A stretch of DNA of 64,000 nt, taken from assembly GCF_003226895.2 (NCBI RefSeq), contig NZ_PNJG02000001.1:434001-498000 (forward strand), written 5' to 3'. Made by a program: the position numbers and the translations under genes. The DNA is from Kocuria tytonis (lineage in GTDB: Bacteria; Actinomycetota; Actinomycetes; Actinomycetales; Micrococcaceae). Positions 1 to 12,208 of this stretch are shown here, piece by piece. Under the pieces are notes generated by a model, which saw only the letters and a program-made list of their open reading frames with translations, was not told the DNA's origin and did no database searches. Every line of letters starts with the position of its first letter. Position 1 is the first letter of the stretch.

Positions 1-174
1 CGCCCGCCGGGCCACGGACTCGGTGTCCAGCTCGGCCTCCACGACGATCCGGCCGCCCACGATGTGCAGTCCGCCCGCGAAGCGCAGCAGGGCGGACAGC
101 TCCGCCGCCCGCACCGCGGACTTGCGCACCTGCAGGTGTGCGAGTTCCTCCTTGACCGAAGCGGTCAGTGCCAT
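1..174 (-). CDS. whiA: Sporulation/division regulator WhiA, N-terminal fragment (partial)
   Basis: Only the first 58 codons are inside the window; the gene continues past base 1. The peptide opens [14 protein letters not shown] and continues with a segment rich in Ala and Leu, typical of the WhiA N-terminus, the domain related to LAGLIDADG homing endonucleases. WhiA is a DNA-binding regulator of cell division and chromosome segregation in Actinobacteria. The ATG start has a good ribosome-binding site (AAGGAGAG) 7-8 bases upstream. It is the last visible member of the conserved uvrC-rapZ-yvcK-whiA run and lies 52 bases downstream of yvcK on the same strand, so cotranscription is likely. The gene order makes the assignment firm despite truncation. 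Confidence 0.9.
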   Translation of the reverse strand, partial: MALTASVKEELAHLQVRKSAVRAAELSALLRFAGGLHIVGGRIVVEAELDTESVARRA

Positions 175-226
175 AGCCGTTGCTCTCCTTGCCGGGTCGA
201 TGTGGGGGCTGCGGGGACGGACCCGC

Positions 227-1300
227 TCAGCGCTCCGCGTTCATGATCTGCTGGTAGGCCGCAGCCAGCTTGAAGGGGTTGTGCACGGAACCGCCGTCCC
301 TGTCCCGCAACGAGTCCCAGTGCACCACCGCTCCGAGCTGGGCGGCCGCGGCTTCGACGTCCTTGGGCGACTCCGCGGCGGACGGGTCCGCGAGCACCAC
401 GTCCAGCCGCAGGTCCGGGGCGTAACGCTGCAGCACGCGCAGCTGGTCCCCCGAGCCCATGCTGAGGGTCTCGGAGTCCCGTGACAGGTTGAGGGTCACG
501 AGCTTGCGGGCGGGCGAGGCGCAGATCGCGTCCCGCAGCTGCGGCAGCAGCAGGTGCGGAAGCACCGAGGTGTGCCAGGACCCCGGTCCCAGCACCACCC
601 AGGCGGCCTCCTCGATGGCGGTGACGGCCTCGGGGCACGCGGGGGCGTGCTCCGGGGACAGCCGGACGTTGCACACGTCCGCCTCCTTGGCCAGCCGCGA
701 CTGCCCCGTGACGGTGCGCGTGATGGACTCCGGGGGGCAGGCCACCGTGGGGTCGCTGCCGGGCGAGACGTCACCCTCGATCACGAGCGGCACGCAGCTC
801 ATGGGCAGCACCTGTCCCCTGGCGCCGAGCAGCGCCCCGGCCCACCGCAGCCCCTCCACGGGATCACCCAGCAGCTGCCACAGGGTCACGATGAGCAGGT
901 TGCCCAGTGCGTGGTTGTCCAGGCCCTCGTCGGGGTGGTGCTTGACGCTGAAGCGGTGCTGCATGACGTCGCTCCACGTCCGGCCCCACTGGGAGTCGTC
1001 GCACAGCGCGGCCAGCGCCATGCGCAGGTCCCCGGGGGGCAGCACGCCGAGGTCGTCACGCAGCCTGCCGGACGAACCGCCGTCGTCCGCGACCGTGACC
1101 ACGGCGGTCAGTGCCGGGGCCAGCAGCCGCAGGGCGGACAGGCTCGCGGACAGTCCGTGCCCGCCGCCCAGGGCCACCACCGAGTCGGCGTCCGTCAGGG
1201 CATCCCGGGCGGAGGGGTCCAGCGAGTGATAGGGGTCCACGTCGCGTCGGCTGCTCAGGGGCAGCCGTGGCAACGCACCCGTGGTGGGAAATGAGTTCAT
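227..1300 (-). CDS. yvcK: YvcK/CofD-like gluconeogenesis-factor family protein
   Basis: 357 aa. After a variable 40-residue N-terminus comes the family glycine-rich nucleotide-binding motif [13 protein letters not shown] (about residues 42-54), then [16 protein letters not shown] and [12 protein letters not shown], which are hallmark YvcK/CofD motifs binding a UDP-sugar or phospholactate-like ligand. In Firmicutes YvcK binds UDP-GlcNAc and coordinates cell-wall precursor supply with carbon source. Nothing here suggests true CofD activity (F420 synthesis), because the neighbours are rapZ and whiA rather than fbiB. The gene is followed 52 bases later by whiA and preceded by rapZ with a 27-base gap, an operon widely conserved in Gram-positives. 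The ATG start has only a weak purine stretch upstream. Confidence 0.92.
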   Translation of the reverse strand: MNSFPTTGALPRLPLSSRRDVDPYHSLDPSARDALTDADSVVALGGGHGLSASLSALRLLAPALTAVVTVADDGGSSGRLRDDLGVLPPGDLRMALAALCDDSQWGRTWSDVMQHRFSVKHHPDEGLDNHALGNLLIVTLWQLLGDPVEGLRWAGALLGARGQVLPMSCVPLVIEGDVSPGSDPTVACPPESITRTVTGQSRLAKEADVCNVRLSPEHAPACPEAVTAIEEAAWVVLGPGSWHTSVLPHLLLPQLRDAICASPARKLVTLNLSRDSETLSMGSGDQLRVLQRYAPDLRLDVVLADPSAAESPKDVEAAAAQLGAVVHWDSLRDRDGGSVHNPFKLAAAYQQIMNAER

Positions 1301-1327
1301 GGGTTCCGTACTGTCTGGGGGTCGGGA

Positions 1328-2245
1328 CTACTCTCGGCCCAGGTCCCGGTGCTGAAGGTTGACGGTCACGCGAGGGGACTTGCTCAGTCTGCGGGCCACT
1401 TCCTCGGTGAGCGCCACTGATCGGTGCTTGCCTCCCGTGCAGCCGATGGCGATGGTCGCGTAGTGCTTGCTCTCGTTGCGGTACCCGGCGAAGACGGGTT
1501 CGAGCATGGCCACGAAGCGGTCCACGAACGTCCTGGCGCCGTCGTTGCCGAACACGTAGTCCCGCACCTCGGGGTCCTTCCCGGTGCGCGGTCGCAGGGC
1601 CGGGACCCAGTGCGGGTTGGGGATGAACCGCACGTCCGCCACGAAGTTGGCGTCCGCGGGCACGCCGTACTTGAACCCGAAGCTCATGACCGTCAGGCGC
1701 AGCACCACGGGGCCGCTGGTGGAGAACATGTCCCCCACGGCCCTGGTCAGGGCGTGGACGTTGAACGACGTGGTGTCCAGGACGGAGTCCGCGGTCTCGC
1801 GCAGGTCCCGCAGCAGTTCGCGCTCGGCCTTGATGCCGTCCAGGATCCGGCCCCCGGCCTGCAGCGGGTGCGGTCTGCGCTGCAGCTCGTAGCGCGAGAC
1901 CAGAGCCTCGTCCGAGGCCTCGAGGTACAGCACGGAGAAATCCACGCCGGAGGTCTCGAGTGCCGCGAGGGTCTCCTTCATGTCGTTGAACAGCGCCTTG
2001 CCGCGGACGTCGATCACGACCGCCAGCTTGGGCAGCGTCTGCGGAGTGCGCGAAGCCAGGTCCGCCAGGGTCCCCAGCATCTGCGGCGGCAGGTTGTCCA
2101 CCACGTACCAGCCGAGGTCCTCGAGCGCGTTGGCCGCCGTGGAGCGACCCGCTCCGGACATCCCGGTCACGATCAGCAGCTCCGTGGTGGGGGGCTTCAC
2201 GGGTTCCAGAACGGGGCTCGCGGGATCCGGAGGTGGGGTGCTCAT
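1328..2245 (-). CDS. rapZ: RapZ-family nucleotide-binding protein
   Basis: 305 aa from the ATG at 2245. A P-loop GMSGAGRS lies at about residues 28-35, followed by [12 protein letters not shown]; the C-terminal part carries the RapZ signature CTGGKHRSV. The family (formerly YvcJ/UPF0042) binds ATP/GTP. In E. coli RapZ is an RNase adaptor controlling glucosamine-6-phosphate synthase, while in Actinobacteria its role is poorly defined. A TTG codon at 2278 would add 11 residues and is preceded by AAGGGG, so it is a real alternative; I prefer the ATG because the extra residues are not conserved-looking. The gene sits between uvrC (73 bases upstream) and yvcK. Confidence 0.9.
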   Translation of the reverse strand: MSTPPPDPASPVLEPVKPPTTELLIVTGMSGAGRSTAANALEDLGWYVVDNLPPQMLGTLADLASRTPQTLPKLAVVIDVRGKALFNDMKETLAALETSGVDFSVLYLEASDEALVSRYELQRRPHPLQAGGRILDGIKAERELLRDLRETADSVLDTTSFNVHALTRAVGDMFSTSGPVVLRLTVMSFGFKYGVPADANFVADVRFIPNPHWVPALRPRTGKDPEVRDYVFGNDGARTFVDRFVAMLEPVFAGYRNESKHYATIAIGCTGGKHRSVALTEEVARRLSKSPRVTVNLQHRDLGRE

Positions 2246-2318
2246 GGACTGACGGACCGCCTGATCTGCCGACTGCAAGGTTCCCCTTCAGGGTAGACCA
2301 GTTCCGGATGCACCGGAT

Positions 2319-4385
2319 TCAGTCGAGCAGCTCCCCCGTCTCGGTGTCGATCACGGGATCGGACGACGCCCCCGTCGCGCCTCCCAGTGCCTGCGCCACC
2401 TTGACGGCCAGGGCCGGGCCCACGCCCTTGACCGCGAGCATGTCCTCGGGGGCGGCCGCGCGCAGCTTCTTGACGGAGCCGAAGTGCTTGAGCAGCGCCT
2501 TCTGCTTGGCGGGGCCGAGCCCCGGGACGTCGTCGAGCGCGGAGACGGTCATGGCCTTGGAGCGCTTCTGCCGGTGGAAGGTGATCGCGAAGCGGTGCGC
2601 CTCGTCCCGGACGCGCTGCATGAGGAACAGTCCCTCGGAGGCGCGCGGCAGGATCACGGGGAACTCGTCGTCGGGCACCCAGACCTCCTCGAGGCGCTTG
2701 GCCAGGCCCACCACGTGGACGTCCGTGACGCCGAGATCGTCCAGCGCGCGCTGGGCGGCGGCCACCTGCGGCGGCCCGCCGTCCACGATCACGAGGTTGG
2801 GCGGGTAGGCGAACGCCCGTGCGGTGGCGTCGTCGGCCTCCGCGGCGACCTCCCCCGTGCTGACGCCCTTCTCCGCCGCCCGGCGCTGCTGCTCCACGTG
2901 CCGGGTGAACCTGCGGTGGATCACGTCATACATCGAGGCCGTGTCGTCGCGTGCGGCGTCCCCGGTGATCGAGAACTTGCGGTACTCGGACTTGCGCGGC
3001 AGCCCGTCCTCGAAGACCACCATGGAGGCCACCACGTTGGTGCCCTGCACGTGGGAGATGTCGTAGCACTCGATGCGCATGAGCGCGTCCGGCAGGTCCA
3101 GTGCCTCCTGCAGCTGCTGCAGGGACGCGGAGCGGGTGGTGAGGTCCCCCGCCCGGCGGGACTTGTGCAGCGTCAGCGCCTGGCGGGCGTTCTCCGCCAC
3201 CGTCTCGAGCAGCTGGGCCTTGTCGCCGCGCTGGGGGCGCTGCACGGTCACCTGCGAACCGCGCAGCTCACTGAGCCACCCGCGGATCTCGTCCGCCTCG
3301 TCCGGCACGGCGGACACGTACACGGTGCGGGGAATCGTGTCCTGCCGGTAGGCGAGCTCCGAGGTCCGGCGGTGCTGGCCCACCACGTCCTCGCTGCCCT
3401 GGGCCGGGCTGCGCCGGCGGTGCGACGTCGCCGGGGCCAGCCCCGTCTGCGCCTCGCTGTAGACCTGCTGCAGCAGATTGGTCATGAGCTGGGCGGTGGT
3501 GACGTCCTCCACCTTCTCCGTGATCCAGCCGCGCTGACCGCGGATCCGCCCGCCGCGCACGTAGAACACCTGCACGGCGGCCTCGAGCTCGTCCTCGGCG
3601 ATCGCGAAGAAGTCCGCGTCCGTGGTGTCCGCGAGCACCACGGTGTTGCGCTCGAAGGCGCGCTCGAGGGCGCCGACGTCGTCGCGCCGGGCCGCGGCGG
3701 TCTCGAAGTCCATGCGCTCGGCGGCCTCGTCCATCTGCCGGGTGAGCTCGCGGATGTACGGCTTGGCGTGCCCGGCCATGAAGCGGCACAGGTCGTCCGC
3801 GAGCCGGCGGTGGTCCTCCTGGGAGATGCTGCCCACGCACGGGGCGGAGCACTTGTCGATGTAGCCAAGCAGGCACGGTCGGCCGCTGCGCTCGGCGCGC
3901 TGGTACACCCCCTTGGTGCACGTGCGCACGGGGAAGACCCGCAGCAGCGCGTCCAGGGTGTCCCGGATGGCCCACGCCTGGGAGTAGGGCCCGAAGTACC
4001 GGTTGCCGGGCTTCTTCTCCCCGCGGGTGACCATGGCGCGGGGGACGTCCTCGGACATGGTCACCGCGAGGTACGGGTAGGACTTGTCGTCCCGGTACGC
4101 GATGTTGAACCGGGGTGCGAACTCCTTGATCCACGTGTACTCGAGCTGCAGGGACTCGAACTCGGAACCCACCACGGTCCACTGCACCGCCGCCGCCGTG
4201 GTGACCATGGCGCGGGTCTTGGGCGCGAGCTGGTGCAGGGGCACGAAGTACGAGGACAGCCGGTTCCGCAGATTCTTGGCCTTGCCCACGTAGATGACCC
4301 GACCGTGCTCGTCGCGGAAACGGTAGACGCCGGGGTTGGTGGGGATGTCCTTGCGAGCGGGCTTGTAGCTCGCGGGATCAGCCAC
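2319..4385 (-). CDS. uvrC: Excinuclease ABC subunit C
   Basis: 688 aa, normal for UvrC. The N-terminal GIY-YIG nuclease domain (about residues 15-95) shows GVYRFRDEHGRVIYVGKAKN and makes the 3' incision. A UVR motif follows near residues 205-240, then the RNase H-like endonuclease domain with RIECYDISHVQGTN that makes the 5' incision, and a C-terminal helix-hairpin-helix pair (DDVPGLGPAKQKALL and AVKGVGPALAVKV) that binds DNA. It acts with UvrA and UvrB, both encoded in this window. The start is GTG and overlaps the last 8 bases of the upstream acyltransferase gene, implying translational coupling within a uvrA-HAD-plsC-uvrC-rapZ run. Confidence 0.97.
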   Translation of the reverse strand: MADPASYKPARKDIPTNPGVYRFRDEHGRVIYVGKAKNLRNRLSSYFVPLHQLAPKTRAMVTTAAAVQWTVVGSEFESLQLEYTWIKEFAPRFNIAYRDDKSYPYLAVTMSEDVPRAMVTRGEKKPGNRYFGPYSQAWAIRDTLDALLRVFPVRTCTKGVYQRAERSGRPCLLGYIDKCSAPCVGSISQEDHRRLADDLCRFMAGHAKPYIRELTRQMDEAAERMDFETAAARRDDVGALERAFERNTVVLADTTDADFFAIAEDELEAAVQVFYVRGGRIRGQRGWITEKVEDVTTAQLMTNLLQQVYSEAQTGLAPATSHRRRSPAQGSEDVVGQHRRTSELAYRQDTIPRTVYVSAVPDEADEIRGWLSELRGSQVTVQRPQRGDKAQLLETVAENARQALTLHKSRRAGDLTTRSASLQQLQEALDLPDALMRIECYDISHVQGTNVVASMVVFEDGLPRKSEYRKFSITGDAARDDTASMYDVIHRRFTRHVEQQRRAAEKGVSTGEVAAEADDATARAFAYPPNLVIVDGGPPQVAAAQRALDDLGVTDVHVVGLAKRLEEVWVPDDEFPVILPRASEGLFLMQRVRDEAHRFAITFHRQKRSKAMTVSALDDVPGLGPAKQKALLKHFGSVKKLRAAAPEDMLAVKGVGPALAVKVAQALGGATGASSDPVIDTETGELLD

Positions 4386-5067
4386 GCCCCAGGTCCCTCT
4401 GCGCCGATGGTGACACGTTGTAGACGTCCTTGCGCGGCTGGCCCGACAGCCCCGCGATGCTGGTCATCACCTGCTCCACCAGGTCCTTGCGCATCTTCCC
4501 GGTCTGCCGGGATCCGCTCGCGGGCACCACGATGGGTTCCCCCACGTGCATCTCGAACTTGGCCGGGCGGATCATGGTGGCGCCGGGCGGCTGCAGCCGC
4601 TGGGTGCCGATCATGCCCACGGGCACCACGGGCGCGCCCGTGAGGTGGGCCAGGTACGCCACGCCGGAGTGCCCCCGGTACAGGTAGCCGTCGCGGGAGC
4701 GGGTGCCCTCCGGGTAGATGCCGAACACGTTGCCCTGCCGCAGGTGCGCCACGGCGGGGTCCAGGGCCGCGACGGACTCGCTCTGCTGGCCGCGCGCCAC
4801 GGGAATGATGTCGATGAACTCGAAGGCCTCGCGCATGAGCCTGCCCTTGATCCCGGGGCTGTTGACGTACTCGGCCTTCGCGATGAACTTCACGCGCCGG
4901 GGCATGAACGCCGAGATGATCACGGAGTCCAGGAAGGACAGGTGGTTGGACGCGATGATCACGGGGCCCGTGGCGGGCAGCCGGTCCAGTCCGGTGACCA
5001 CGGGGCGGCACAGCAGCTTCAGGGCGCGCGCCACCGTGGTCTTGGTCAGGTCGTACTGGGTGATCAT
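4378..5067 (-). CDS. 1-acyl-sn-glycerol-3-phosphate acyltransferase (PlsC family)
   Basis: 229 aa. It has the acyltransferase catalytic motif H(X)4D as NHLSFLD near residue 42, and the phosphate-binding motif PEGTRSRDG near residue 120. Members transfer an acyl chain to lysophosphatidic acid in membrane phospholipid synthesis, acting at the cytoplasmic face of the membrane. Actinobacteria carry several PlsC paralogues, so the exact acceptor cannot be deduced. The ATG start shares ATGA with the stop codon of the upstream HAD phosphatase gene, and its own end overlaps the uvrC start, so the three genes look translationally coupled. Confidence 0.88.
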   Translation of the reverse strand: MITQYDLTKTTVARALKLLCRPVVTGLDRLPATGPVIIASNHLSFLDSVIISAFMPRRVKFIAKAEYVNSPGIKGRLMREAFEFIDIIPVARGQQSESVAALDPAVAHLRQGNVFGIYPEGTRSRDGYLYRGHSGVAYLAHLTGAPVVPVGMIGTQRLQPPGATMIRPAKFEMHVGEPIVVPASGSRQTGKMRKDLVEQVMTSIAGLSGQPRKDVYNVSPSAQRDLGRG

Positions 5068-5764
5068 GTCCGCGCTCCCCGCTGCTCGGTGTACGGCTGC
5101 AGCAAGTGTGCCAAATCACCGGGCTCGCGGGCGACCGCGGCACACCCCGTGTCCAGTTCCCCCGGCTGCGCGAAGCCCCAGGCCGCACCCAGGCAGTCGA
5201 TGCCGTGGGCGGCCGCGCCCTCGGCGTCGTAGCTGCGGTCCCCGATCATGACCGTCCGCGCGGGATCCGGCGGCAGGGCCCCGAGCCGGCGCAGGGCCTC
5301 CCCGATGATGGCGGGCTTGTCGTGCAGCTGCCCGGGCCCCGCGGCGGGCGGCGCGAGATCGTCCGCGGCACCGCTCACGGTGTCGAAGAACTCGTCGAGG
5401 CCGAACCGCGCGACCACCTGCGTGGCCACGTGCTCGGGCTTCTGGGTGGCCACGGCCTGGCGCACACCGCGGTCCCGCATGCGGCGCAGGACGGGCAGGA
5501 CACCCGGGTAGACGCGCGTGCGCTCGAGTCCCTCCGTGAGGTAGCCCGCCCGGTAGACGGAGACCACCTGGCGGATCTGCTCCTCCGGGACGTCCGTGAA
5601 ACGACGCAGCGACTCACCGATGGGCGGGCCCACGAACCGGTCCAGGTTCTCCGGTGCCTCGAAGCCGCAGGCCCACAGTGCCTCGGCGATGCCCTCCGTG
5701 ATGGCGCCGGCCGGGTCCAGGACGGTTCCGTCGAGGTCCCACAGCACGACGGGCTGCCGGGAGC

Positions 5765-5768
<4 letters not shown>
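5064..5768 (-). CDS. HAD-superfamily hydrolase, phosphoglycolate phosphatase-like
   Basis: 234 aa. Motif [10 protein letters not shown] (about residues 11-19) contains the nucleophile and acid/base aspartates. A helical cap domain follows, a motif II Thr lies in VATQKPEH, and motif IV is [11 protein letters not shown]. The layout matches the Gph/PpaX subgroup of small-molecule phosphatases; substrate cannot be told from sequence. The GTG start overlaps the uvrA stop (GTGA) and the stop overlaps the plsC ATG, so it is probably translated from the same message as uvrA. A role in clearing 2-phosphoglycolate produced during DNA end repair would fit the uvr neighbourhood, but this is inference. 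Confidence 0.85.
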
Positions 5769-8818
<3,050 letters not shown>

Positions 8819-8825
8819 GGCTGCA

Positions 8826-8831
8826 ACTCTA
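8826..8831 (-). promoter_or_regulatory. Probable -10 box of uvrA (leaderless promoter)
   Basis: TAGAGT lies 7 nt before the GTG start of uvrA, placing the expected transcription start at or next to the start codon. No clear -35 hexamer is seen. Confidence 0.5.
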
Positions 8832-8926
8832 GTACCCGGTGCAGACACGACGGGCGGGCCCCGGACGTGCACCGGCGCGGCGCGCAACGGGGTGCGCTGC
8901 ATCCGCCGCGCACCGCGCCGTCGGGC

Positions 8927-8943
8927 GTCACCGGTGCGGTGAC
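8927..8943 (-). terminator. Short hairpin downstream of the MFS gene
   Basis: GTCACCG/CGGTGAC forms a perfect 7-bp stem with a 3-base loop, 40 bases beyond the MFS stop. There is no T-run, so a role as terminator is only possible. Confidence 0.3.
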
Positions 8944-8983
8944 CGCTCCCCGCAGAGCGGATCCACCCGGGCGGACCGGACGC

Positions 8984-10798
8984 TCAGGCCCGGTGCCGCG
9001 CGCGGCCGGTCGGTGCGTGCGCGCGGTCGCCGGCGGCGTCGTCCTGCGCGTCCGACGCCGCGTGGGCACCGCGTGCGGCGTGGGCGGGCCCGCCCGCGTC
9101 CTCGCCGAGCCCCCGGCGCAGGCCCGTGGCGCGCGGGTTCACCACGGGGATCTGACCGGTCTCCGCGTGCTGCATGCGCAGCCCCGCGGCCGCCACCGGG
9201 TCCACGTTCCTGGTGACCACGGTGATCTCCCCGGTGTCCGGGTCCACCTCGGCCACGTCCACCGTGGTGCGCAGCGGCACCTCCTTCATGAGCAGCACGC
9301 ACCCCAGCGTCACGAGCGAGGCGATGCCGGCCACGAGGAACAGCAGCCCGGTGCCCGTGCCGTACGCCTCGCGCACGGCTTCCAGCACGGCCGGCGGCAG
9401 GCCGGCGAGGTCGATGGCCCCGGCGGCGGGCGCGGCGGACGGGTCCATCCCGTGCGCCGCGGCGAAGCGGGACATCTCCGTGGCCAGGTGACGGGTGAGC
9501 AGGGCCCCGAACAGGGACACGGCGACCGCGCCGCCCACCGTGCGGAAGAACGCCACGGCGGAGGACGCCGCGCCCATGTACTTGAGCCCCACGGTGTTCT
9601 GCACCGCGAGCACGAGGTTCTGGTTCAGGGTTCCCACGCCCAGACCCACCAGGAAGATGAAGACACCCACGAGCGCGGCCGGGGTGGCGTGGTTCAGCCC
9701 GGACGCGAGGAACAGGCCCACGGCCAGGACCACGGCGCCGATCACCAGGATCCGCTTCCACCGGCCGAACCGGGAGATCAGCTGACCGGCAACCATGGAT
9801 CCCAGGAACGAGCCCACCACCTGCGGGAGCATGAGCAGACCGGACTCCGTGGGCGTGTAGCCCTGGCCCAGCTGGAAGTACTGGCCCAGGTAGGTGGTGG
9901 AGGCGAACATCGCAGCGCCCGTGGCGATCGCGGCGACGATGGCGAGCGCCGTGGTGCGCTCCGTGATGACGTGCAGCGGCATGGTCGGCTCGCTCGCCCG
10001 GCGCTCCACGGCCACGAAGGCCACCGCCACGACCAGCGCCACCGCGATCAGCAGGACGGACTCCCACGAGCCCCAGTCGAAGAGCTTGCCCGCGAAGGAC
10101 ACCCACAGCAGCAGCGCGGACGTGGCCACGGCCAGCAGGGCCATGCCCAGCACGTCCACCCTGGGTGCGCGGTCCCGAGTGACCTCGGGCAGCCGCAGGG
10201 TCTTCACGATCAGCACCGCGGCGAGGACGGACAGCGGCACGGGGATCAGGAAGCACCACCGCCACCCGAAGGCGTCCACGATCATCCCGCCCAGCAGCGG
10301 CCCCACGGACGTGGCCACGGCCATCACCGCGCCCATGTACCCGGCGTAGCGGCCGCGCTCCCGCGGCGGGATGATGGTTCCGAGGATCGTCTGGGCCAGT
10401 GCCATCAGACCGCCCATGCCCACACCCTGGATCACGCGCGCCACCACGAGCATGCTGATCGATCCCGCCAGCCCGGCGGCCGCGGAACCCACCACGAAGA
10501 TCGCGATGGCCATCAGCAGCAGCCTCTTCTTGTCGAAGAGGTCCGCGAGTTTGCCCCACACGGGCGTGGTCACCGCGTTGGCCAGCAGGGTGCCCGTGAC
10601 GGTCCAGGACAGGGCCGTCTGGTCCCCGCCGAGGTCCGCCATGATCACGGGCAGCGCGGTGCCGATGATGGTCAGGGTGACCATGGCCATGAAGAAGGCC
10701 GCCAGGATGCCGGTCAGCGCCCGCAGGACGTTGCGGTGCTCCTGGTCCTTGGTGCGGGGTGCGCGTGCGCCGCGCGTCGTGTCCTGAGCTGCCGTCAC
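8984..10798 (-). CDS. MFS drug efflux transporter, DHA2 (14-TM, EmrB/QacA) type
   Basis: 604 aa from the GTG at 10798. Numerous hydrophobic helices begin at about residue 27. MFS motif A appears as GKLADLFDKKRLLL between TM2 and TM3, and the length and large interhelical layout fit the 14-helix DHA2 drug:H+ antiporters. The C-terminal roughly 110 residues are hydrophilic and disordered-looking, longer than in typical members. The GTG start overlaps the stop of the upstream marR gene (GTGA), so the two form a classic regulator-pump operon. The substrate is unknown; multidrug or antiseptic export is inferred from family only. Confidence 0.88.
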   Translation of the reverse strand: MTAAQDTTRGARAPRTKDQEHRNVLRALTGILAAFFMAMVTLTIIGTALPVIMADLGGDQTALSWTVTGTLLANAVTTPVWGKLADLFDKKRLLLMAIAIFVVGSAAAGLAGSISMLVVARVIQGVGMGGLMALAQTILGTIIPPRERGRYAGYMGAVMAVATSVGPLLGGMIVDAFGWRWCFLIPVPLSVLAAVLIVKTLRLPEVTRDRAPRVDVLGMALLAVATSALLLWVSFAGKLFDWGSWESVLLIAVALVVAVAFVAVERRASEPTMPLHVITERTTALAIVAAIATGAAMFASTTYLGQYFQLGQGYTPTESGLLMLPQVVGSFLGSMVAGQLISRFGRWKRILVIGAVVLAVGLFLASGLNHATPAALVGVFIFLVGLGVGTLNQNLVLAVQNTVGLKYMGAASSAVAFFRTVGGAVAVSLFGALLTRHLATEMSRFAAAHGMDPSAAPAAGAIDLAGLPPAVLEAVREAYGTGTGLLFLVAGIASLVTLGCVLLMKEVPLRTTVDVAEVDPDTGEITVVTRNVDPVAAAGLRMQHAETGQIPVVNPRATGLRRGLGEDAGGPAHAARGAHAASDAQDDAAGDRAHAPTGRARHRA

Positions 10799-11352
10799 GG
10801 ACGGGTCTCCTCTCCGCGCCCGGGCTCGCCGGGCGCACCGGGGTGCGGGGGGTCGAAGGTGGGTGCGGGGTCGCCGGCCACGGTGGGCAGCGCGGCCGTG
10901 AGGGGTGACATCCCCAGGGACGCGGAGAACAGCTCGGTGAGTCTGCCGAGATCCGCGCTCGTGCGCGCGGCCTCCTCCTCGCTGAGGTCGGCGAGCCGGT
11001 CCACGAGGCTCTCCGCGTCCGAGCGCAGGTTGGACTCCAGCGCCCGCCGGCCCGCGGGCGTGATGTCCACGAGCTGGGCGCGGCCGTCCTGCGGGTCCGG
11101 GATGCGCTGCACGTACCCGAGGTCCTCCAGGACCGCGAGCTGGCGGCTCATGCCGGAGGCCCCGAGGTTGGAATCCGCCACGATGTCCTTGGCGCGGCGC
11201 CCCGGCACGCACGTCAGCAGGGTGAGGACGTTCGTCTGCACCACCGTGAGCTCGCGGTGCGCCGCGGTGGCCTTCAGCACCTTGCGGGTCACGCGCTGCA
11301 GGTCGAACAGGTTGCGGACGAGTTCCTCGGCGGTCGCGTGCGACACGCTCAT
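10795..11352 (-). CDS. MarR-family transcriptional regulator
   Basis: 185 aa from the ATG at 11352, which has an ideal GGAGGAG ribosome-binding site. The winged-helix core runs from about residue 35 to 110 and includes the wing residues DPQDGRAQLVDITPAGR, diagnostic of MarR proteins. The protein probably dimerises and represses its own operon with the downstream efflux pump, releasing DNA on ligand binding. A strong promoter overlapped by a short palindrome lies 75-115 bases upstream. The last roughly 40 residues are Pro/Gly-rich and poorly conserved. The longer open frame to 11631 is antisense shadow of the divergent hydrolase gene. Confidence 0.9.
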   Translation of the reverse strand: MSVSHATAEELVRNLFDLQRVTRKVLKATAAHRELTVVQTNVLTLLTCVPGRRAKDIVADSNLGASGMSRQLAVLEDLGYVQRIPDPQDGRAQLVDITPAGRRALESNLRSDAESLVDRLADLSEEEAARTSADLGRLTELFSASLGMSPLTAALPTVAGDPAPTFDPPHPGAPGEPGRGEETRP

Positions 11353-11424
11353 GTGCTCCTCCGATCCGGTCTCCGTGGGGCGGCGCGGACCGGGCCGGAT
11401 CGGCGGTCGCCCCCGCGGAACAGT

Positions 11425-11443
11425 TATTTGCTTCACGCAACTA
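11425..11443. promoter_or_regulatory. Palindromic operator, probable MarR site
   Basis: TA-T-TTGC-N5-GCAA-C-TA is an interrupted palindrome that overlaps the -10 box of the marR promoter and the first transcribed bases. Its position is ideal for autorepression by the MarR protein encoded 75 bases away. Binding is inferred. Confidence 0.6.
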
Positions 11444-11468
11444 TATGTATGGGGTGGGGACGTGTCCA
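11440..11468 (-). promoter_or_regulatory. Promoter of the marR-MFS operon
   Basis: On the minus strand, -35 TGGACA (11463-11468) and -10 TATAGT (11440-11445) are separated by exactly 17 bases. This is one of the best sigma-70-type matches in the window. It lies about 88 bases upstream of the marR ATG. Confidence 0.7.
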
Positions 11469-11538
11469 CCGCGGCGGCGGCCGCGTCCGGGGTTCGTACC
11501 GGATGCCGTGGTATTGGCCCCGGCGCGGACCGGGCGCC

Positions 11539-11544
11539 TAGACT
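11539..11544 (+). promoter_or_regulatory. Probable -10 box of the metallo-hydrolase gene
   Basis: TAGACT ends 7 nt before the ATG at 11552, the leaderless arrangement seen repeatedly in this window. A weak TTGGCC lies 19 bases further upstream. Confidence 0.5.
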
Positions 11545-11551
11545 CTGCGGC

Positions 11552-12208
11552 ATGATCGCCACGCAGACCGAGGTCACGGAACTCACCGACATCACCATCC
11601 GCCGCATCTCGGTGAGCGAGATGGACAACAACGTCTACCTGCTCACCTCCAAGTCCGAGGGCACCCAGGTGCTGATCGACGCCGCGGACGACGCCCGCGC
11701 CATCGCCGGGATGGTCGCCGCGGGGTCCGGCGACTGCTCCGACTGGGGCAACCTGCAGCTGATCATCACCACCCACTCGCACTGGGACCACGTGAGGGCC
11801 CTGGAGAACGTGGCCACCCACTCCGAGGCCATGACCGCGTGCGGCGCGGCGGACGAGGCCGACATCGCAGTGCCCATGGACCTCACGTTCGAGAACGGTG
11901 ACACCGCCGAGCTCGACGGTCTGGAGCTGGACGTCATCGAGCTGCGCGGGCACACCCCCGGGTCCATCGCCGTGGTCTACCGCGATCCGGACGGTCCCGC
12001 CCACATCTTCACCGGGGACTCCCTCTTCCCGGGCGGGCTGGGCAAAACGAACTCCCCCGAGGACTTCCGGCAGCTGTTCCAGGACGTCTCCGATCGCATC
12101 TTCGACAGGTTCGACGACGACACCGTGATCCACCCCGGGCACGGCGCGGCCACCACGCTGGGCGCCGAGCGGCCCCACCTGCGGGAGTGGGAAGAGCGCG
12201 GCTGGTGA
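11552..12208 (+). CDS. MBL-fold metallo-hydrolase (glyoxalase II-like)
   Basis: 218 aa. The zinc-binding motif THSHWDH (about residues 73-79) is followed by the later metal ligands in RGHTPGS, FTGDSLF and HPGHG, so all canonical metallo-beta-lactamase-fold motifs are present. Such proteins hydrolyse thioesters, lactones or related bonds; the substrate is not predictable. The start was chosen at the ATG directly after TAGACT, and no Shine-Dalgarno is present. Its stop overlaps the GTG start of the downstream BASS transporter (GTGA), so they form a two-gene operon divergent from marR. Confidence 0.88.
   Translation: MIATQTEVTELTDITIRRISVSEMDNNVYLLTSKSEGTQVLIDAADDARAIAGMVAAGSGDCSDWGNLQLIITTHSHWDHVRALENVATHSEAMTACGAADEADIAVPMDLTFENGDTAELDGLELDVIELRGHTPGSIAVVYRDPDGPAHIFTGDSLFPGGLGKTNSPEDFRQLFQDVSDRIFDRFDDDTVIHPGHGAATTLGAERPHLREWEERGW

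Noticed and set aside
2246-2278. TTG start adding 11 residues to rapZ
   Set aside because: It has a good AAGGGG site, but the added residues are unlike RapZ N-termini; kept only as an alternative start.
2484-4643. A 719-codon frame opposite uvrC
   Set aside because: Antisense shadow with no recognisable motif; uvrC on the other strand is unambiguous.
8819-8983. SOS (LexA) boxes upstream of uvrA, and likewise upstream of uvrB
   Set aside because: No palindrome close to the actinobacterial TCGAAC-N4-GTTCGA consensus was seen upstream of either gene.
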